A DNA stretch of 9,579 bases, taken from HGM13233 sp900762805 (lineage in GTDB: Bacteria > Bacillota > Clostridia > Oscillospirales > Ruminococcaceae). This document shows positions 7,171 to 9,579 of the stretch, piece by piece; position 1 is the stretch's first letter; each line of letters begins with the position of its first letter. The notes under the pieces are model-generated. The model saw only the letters and a program-made list of their open reading frames with translations. It searched no databases and had not been told where the DNA came from. Position numbers and translations under genes: made by a program. The stretch is taken from positions 1 through 9,579 of the forward strand of contig CALKMA010000018.1 of NCBI GenBank assembly GCA_937993755.1. Direction: 5' to 3'.

Positions 7171-8162
7171 TGGACGGTTACAATGTTATCGCGGGCATGG
7201 CCTTTTCCGGCTCGCGGCTTGCGGAGTATAAGGACTTTTTAAGGAAAAAACGGCTTACGGATGAGGAGGATGCAGACTACACGGTGATGCTCACGGATGA
7301 GGCCTCCAACGTTGTGGCCTGCGGCTCCCTTTCCGGAAGCGTAATCAAGCAGATCGCCGTGGATGCTTCTGCCGAGGGCGGCGGGCTGTGCGCAAGGGTG
7401 CTGTCCGAGCTGCAGGCAGAGGCCGCCAGACGCGGCAAGGCGCACCTCTTTCTCTATACAAGGCCGGAAAACAAGCAAATATTCGTCTCCCTTGGCTTTT
7501 TTCCTATGGCAGAGACCGAGGCCGTTCTTATGATGGAAAACCGCCGTGACGGACTCCGCCGCTTTCTTGACTCTATCGGCAGACGCGAGGGCACCTCGGC
7601 GTGCATCGTGTGCAACTGCAATCCTATGACGAAGGGACATCAGTTCCTTATGGAAACCGCCTCCGCGCAGTGCGATAATTTGTACATTTTTGTATTGAGC
7701 GAGGACGGCGGAAACGGAGATTTCCCGCCCGCTGTCCGGTATGAGCTTGTCAAGGGGGGCACCGCACACCTTAAAAACGTTATCGTATGCAGAAGCGATG
7801 ACTATATCATATCCCGTTCAACATTTCCCGCATATTTTCTGAAGGACAGCGCTGATGCCGAAAATGTTCGCGCGGATCTTGACCTTATTCTTTTCGCGGC
7901 GCGCATCGCGCCGGCTCTCGGCATCACGAAAAGATTTGTCGGAACAGAGCCGTTTGACGCCGTCACACGCAAATACAACGCCAGGATGCATGAAATACTG
8001 CCCCGATACGGCATCGAAGTCAAAGAGCTCCCAAGGAAGGACGGCATAAGCGCAGGCCGCGTGCGCGCCCTCCTTAAAGAACGTAAATTTGATGAAATAA
8101 GGGAAATCGTCCCTGAGAATGTCTATGAATATCTGTCCGGTAACCTTGCCCATGATGCTTGA
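7170..8162 (+). CDS. citC: [Citrate (pro-3S)-lyase] ligase (acetate:citrate lyase ligase)
   Basis: CitC uses ATP and acetate to acetylate the thiol of the CitD prosthetic group, switching citrate lyase from inactive to active. The 330-residue protein has the usual two parts: an N-terminal GNAT-like region (about 1-125, with the acetyl-CoA-loop-like segment around residues 61-78) and a C-terminal nucleotidyltransferase domain. The adenylylation motif is NPMTKGH (151-157), and the ISAGRVR motif is at 293-299. The start codon overlaps the citF stop (TAATG), and no good Shine-Dalgarno sequence precedes it, so expression probably depends on coupling to citF. Here citC follows the lyase subunits, whereas in Klebsiella it precedes them. 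Confidence 0.95.
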   Translation: MDGYNVIAGMAFSGSRLAEYKDFLRKKRLTDEEDADYTVMLTDEASNVVACGSLSGSVIKQIAVDASAEGGGLCARVLSELQAEAARRGKAHLFLYTRPENKQIFVSLGFFPMAETEAVLMMENRRDGLRRFLDSIGRREGTSACIVCNCNPMTKGHQFLMETASAQCDNLYIFVLSEDGGNGDFPPAVRYELVKGGTAHLKNVIVCRSDDYIISRSTFPAYFLKDSADAENVRADLDLILFAARIAPALGITKRFVGTEPFDAVTRKYNARMHEILPRYGIEVKELPRKDGISAGRVRALLKERKFDEIREIVPENVYEYLSGNLAHDA

Positions 8163-9378
8163 CGCGCGCGAGCGCAGACAAATGATACAAAACAGGCTGC
8201 TTGAAGAGTTCAAGCTTCCTCTTGTATGTCTTACCATGAACATTGCCGGCGATATAAAGGATACACCGGCCATTTCTCTTGCTTTCTCCTGCGGAGCCGA
8301 TGCCATACGGGGCAGCCTCGGCGAGCCCGTCCACTTTGAAACGGTCGAGGGCGCAACAGGACGCGAGGCTTTTTTTGTCTATGCCTCCGACGCCGCGGCC
8401 ATCAAAAGCAAAGCCGTAAGAATTGAGGAGGCCTCCGATACAGGCAGGCTTTTTGATATCGATGTGCTCGGCGAAAACGGAGAAAAGCTGTCACGCGGGG
8501 CCGCGAGGGCGTGCATCGTATGCGGCGGACCTGCCGCTGTGTGCTCACGGAGCCGCGCACACGGGCTTGATCAGATAAGAGAGGCGACATTCTCTGTCCT
8601 GACCGAGTTCGCAGCCTCATATCTTGCGGATACGGCCTGCCGGGCGCTGTATGACGAGGTGCATCTGACGCCCAAGCCGGGGCTTGTCGATGAAAACAAC
8701 ACCGGCGCACATGACGATATGGATATCGCAATGTTTGAACGCAGTGCATCCGCCTTGCATCCATATTTCAAAAAAGCGGTCTGTATCGGCGCGGAAAAGG
8801 CGGCCTGCTTTGCCGGGCTTCATGCGTTGGGTCAGGCCGCTGAGGCGGCGATGTTCGCGGAAACAGGCGGCGTCAACACGCATAAGGGCGCGATTTACTC
8901 ATTTTTGATATTGCTGGGCGCCATAGGCGCGTCGCTGCACCGCGGCGGCGACGTTTTTATCCGCGCTTCCGAGATTGCAAAAAGCGATACAAGAAGCAGG
9001 AGCATCGGGACGCATGGCTCCCGCGTTTTCGAGAAATACGGCGTCCCTGGTGCAAGAGGCGAAGCCGAAAACGGTTTTCCAAGCGCCCGAAGGGCATACG
9101 AGATCATGAAAGCCCGCACGGCTCATGAGGCCCTGCTTACTCTTCTGTCGGAAGCTGCCGATACAAATGTCCTGCATCGCGGCGGGAAAGAGGCTCTGGC
9201 GTTTTTGCAGACGGAAAGCAGACGTATCCTGGAGCTTTCGCGTGACGCCGACCAGCGAATCGACGCTCTTCTTGAGCTTGACAGGGAATGCATTAAGAGA
9301 GGCATAAGCCCCGGCGGCTGTGCGGATATGCTTGCTATGTCGCTGCTGCTGAAAAAAATCGATATACTCTTGAAATAG
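8119..9378 (+). CDS. citXG: CitX-CitG fusion: prosthetic group transferase and triphosphoribosyl-dephospho-CoA synthase
   Basis: The N-terminal part (about 8-165) is CitX, which transfers the prosthetic group to apo-CitD. It shows the DARERR opening, GRLFDIDVL (109-117), and the Cys-rich ACIVCGGPAAVCSRSRAH (131-148). The C-terminal part (about 168-415) is CitG, which makes 2'-(5''-triphosphoribosyl)-3'-dephospho-CoA from ATP and dephospho-CoA. It has LTPKPGLVDENNTGAH (183-198), GGVNTHKGAIYS (250-261), PGARGEAENGF (310-320), DTNVLHRGG (348-356) and ISPGGCADMLA (396-406). The 419-residue length fits two slightly compact domains. The start is uncertain: 8119 overlaps citC by 44 bases, with 8152 and 8155 as alternatives. 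I prefer 8119 because the residues between it and 8152 still resemble the start of CitX. No clear ribosome binding site precedes any of them. Confidence 0.93.
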   Translation: MSMNICPVTLPMMLDARERRQMIQNRLLEEFKLPLVCLTMNIAGDIKDTPAISLAFSCGADAIRGSLGEPVHFETVEGATGREAFFVYASDAAAIKSKAVRIEEASDTGRLFDIDVLGENGEKLSRGAARACIVCGGPAAVCSRSRAHGLDQIREATFSVLTEFAASYLADTACRALYDEVHLTPKPGLVDENNTGAHDDMDIAMFERSASALHPYFKKAVCIGAEKAACFAGLHALGQAAEAAMFAETGGVNTHKGAIYSFLILLGAIGASLHRGGDVFIRASEIAKSDTRSRSIGTHGSRVFEKYGVPGARGEAENGFPSARRAYEIMKARTAHEALLTLLSEAADTNVLHRGGKEALAFLQTESRRILELSRDADQRIDALLELDRECIKRGISPGGCADMLAMSLLLKKIDILLK

Positions 9379-9558
9379 CGGGCTCCGCGGCAGAGGAGGC
9401 AGACCGGGTGAGGCTTCTGTGTACAGGCAGGGAAAACAGCGGCCGCGGTACCGCGGCCCTTGAAAGCCGCTCTCCCAAGCTCGATGCTCCGCCGCCTTTT
9501 CGGCCTTACACCATTGGCGGACGAGCAGGCGCGAATATTTGAAAGGGGTGTTTTTATT
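9379..9558 (+). other. Spacer after citXG with folded elements
   Basis: This 180-base gap holds no open frame that looks real. It contains an 18-bp perfect palindrome (9441-9458), an outer pairing AGCGGC (9438-9443) with GCCGCT (9466-9471), and TCCGCC (9488-9493) with GGCGGA (9516-9521). None is followed by a solid T-tract, so no clear terminator closes the operon here. The next gene may belong to the same message or have its own leader in this spacer. Confidence 0.45.
9441..9458. repeat. 18-bp perfect palindrome
   Basis: GGCCGCGGTACCGCGGCC reads the same on both strands with no spacer. As RNA it would fold into a GC-rich hairpin with a strained loop, and as DNA it could bind a symmetric regulator. 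It contains GGTACCGCG, which matches the core of T-box leaders apart from the preceding base, discussed under findings. Its role is unknown. Confidence 0.6.
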
Positions 9559-9579
9559 ATGATAAGCCTGAACGGGCGC
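9559..9579 (+). CDS. Start of a further gene, cut by the window end
   Basis: An ATG at 9559 opens a frame reading M-I-S-L-N-G-R to the window edge. AAAGGGG (9542-9548) lies about ten bases upstream and is a plausible ribosome binding site. Seven residues are too few to assign a family. By position it could be another citrate-pathway gene, such as a transporter or oxaloacetate decarboxylase subunit, or an unrelated gene. The start itself is only moderately supported. Confidence 0.45.

Overview
The window carries one long plus-strand operon for citrate metabolism, very probably from an anaerobic Firmicute of the class Clostridia. Supporting points are strong AGGAGG-type ribosome binding sites, close gene packing, moderately GC-rich genes set against AT-rich promoter DNA, and the family make-up of the proteins (oxygen-sensitive citrate lyase with its activation system, and a short eukaryotic-type NADP isocitrate dehydrogenase). 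The genus cannot be named from sequence alone.

Layout. Positions 1-733 hold no convincing protein gene. There is an AT-rich stretch (1-188) with one small inverted repeat, a GC-rich island with potential to fold (189-340), a good sigma-A-type promoter (374-402), a second weaker promoter (547-575), and a near-perfect 20-bp intrinsic terminator (643-689). That terminator ends only about 30 bases before the first ribosome binding site. Next come an aconitase-superfamily hydratase (734-2980), NADP-isocitrate dehydrogenase (3090-4307), and the citrate lyase block citD-citE-citF-citC-citXG (4419-9378). From citD onward the genes overlap or nearly touch. The two larger gaps (2981-3089 and 4308-4418) each hold a strong hairpin without a proper U-tract. 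After citXG there is a 180-base spacer with an 18-bp perfect palindrome, then the first seven codons of another gene cut by the window edge.

How the genes fit together. CitD (acyl carrier), CitE (citryl-ACP lyase) and CitF (ACP transferase) form citrate lyase, which splits citrate to acetate and oxaloacetate. CitG and CitX, fused here in one protein, make and attach the phosphoribosyl-dephospho-CoA prosthetic group, and CitC acetylates it. The two upstream genes act on the other fate of citrate: isomerisation to isocitrate (inferred for the aconitase-like protein) and oxidation to 2-oxoglutarate with NADPH. The operon therefore looks like a branch point at citrate. It could divide citrate between acetate/oxaloacetate and glutamate-family precursors, or run reductively from 2-oxoglutarate to citrate and then cleave it. 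No citrate transporter, oxaloacetate decarboxylase, citrate synthase or regulator gene is visible in this window.

The most interesting points are the joining of a divergent aconitase-like enzyme and IDH to a full citrate lyase operon, the apparent attenuator in the leader, and the unexplained GC-rich folded island upstream. No rRNA, tRNA, CRISPR array, insertion sequence or phage gene was seen.
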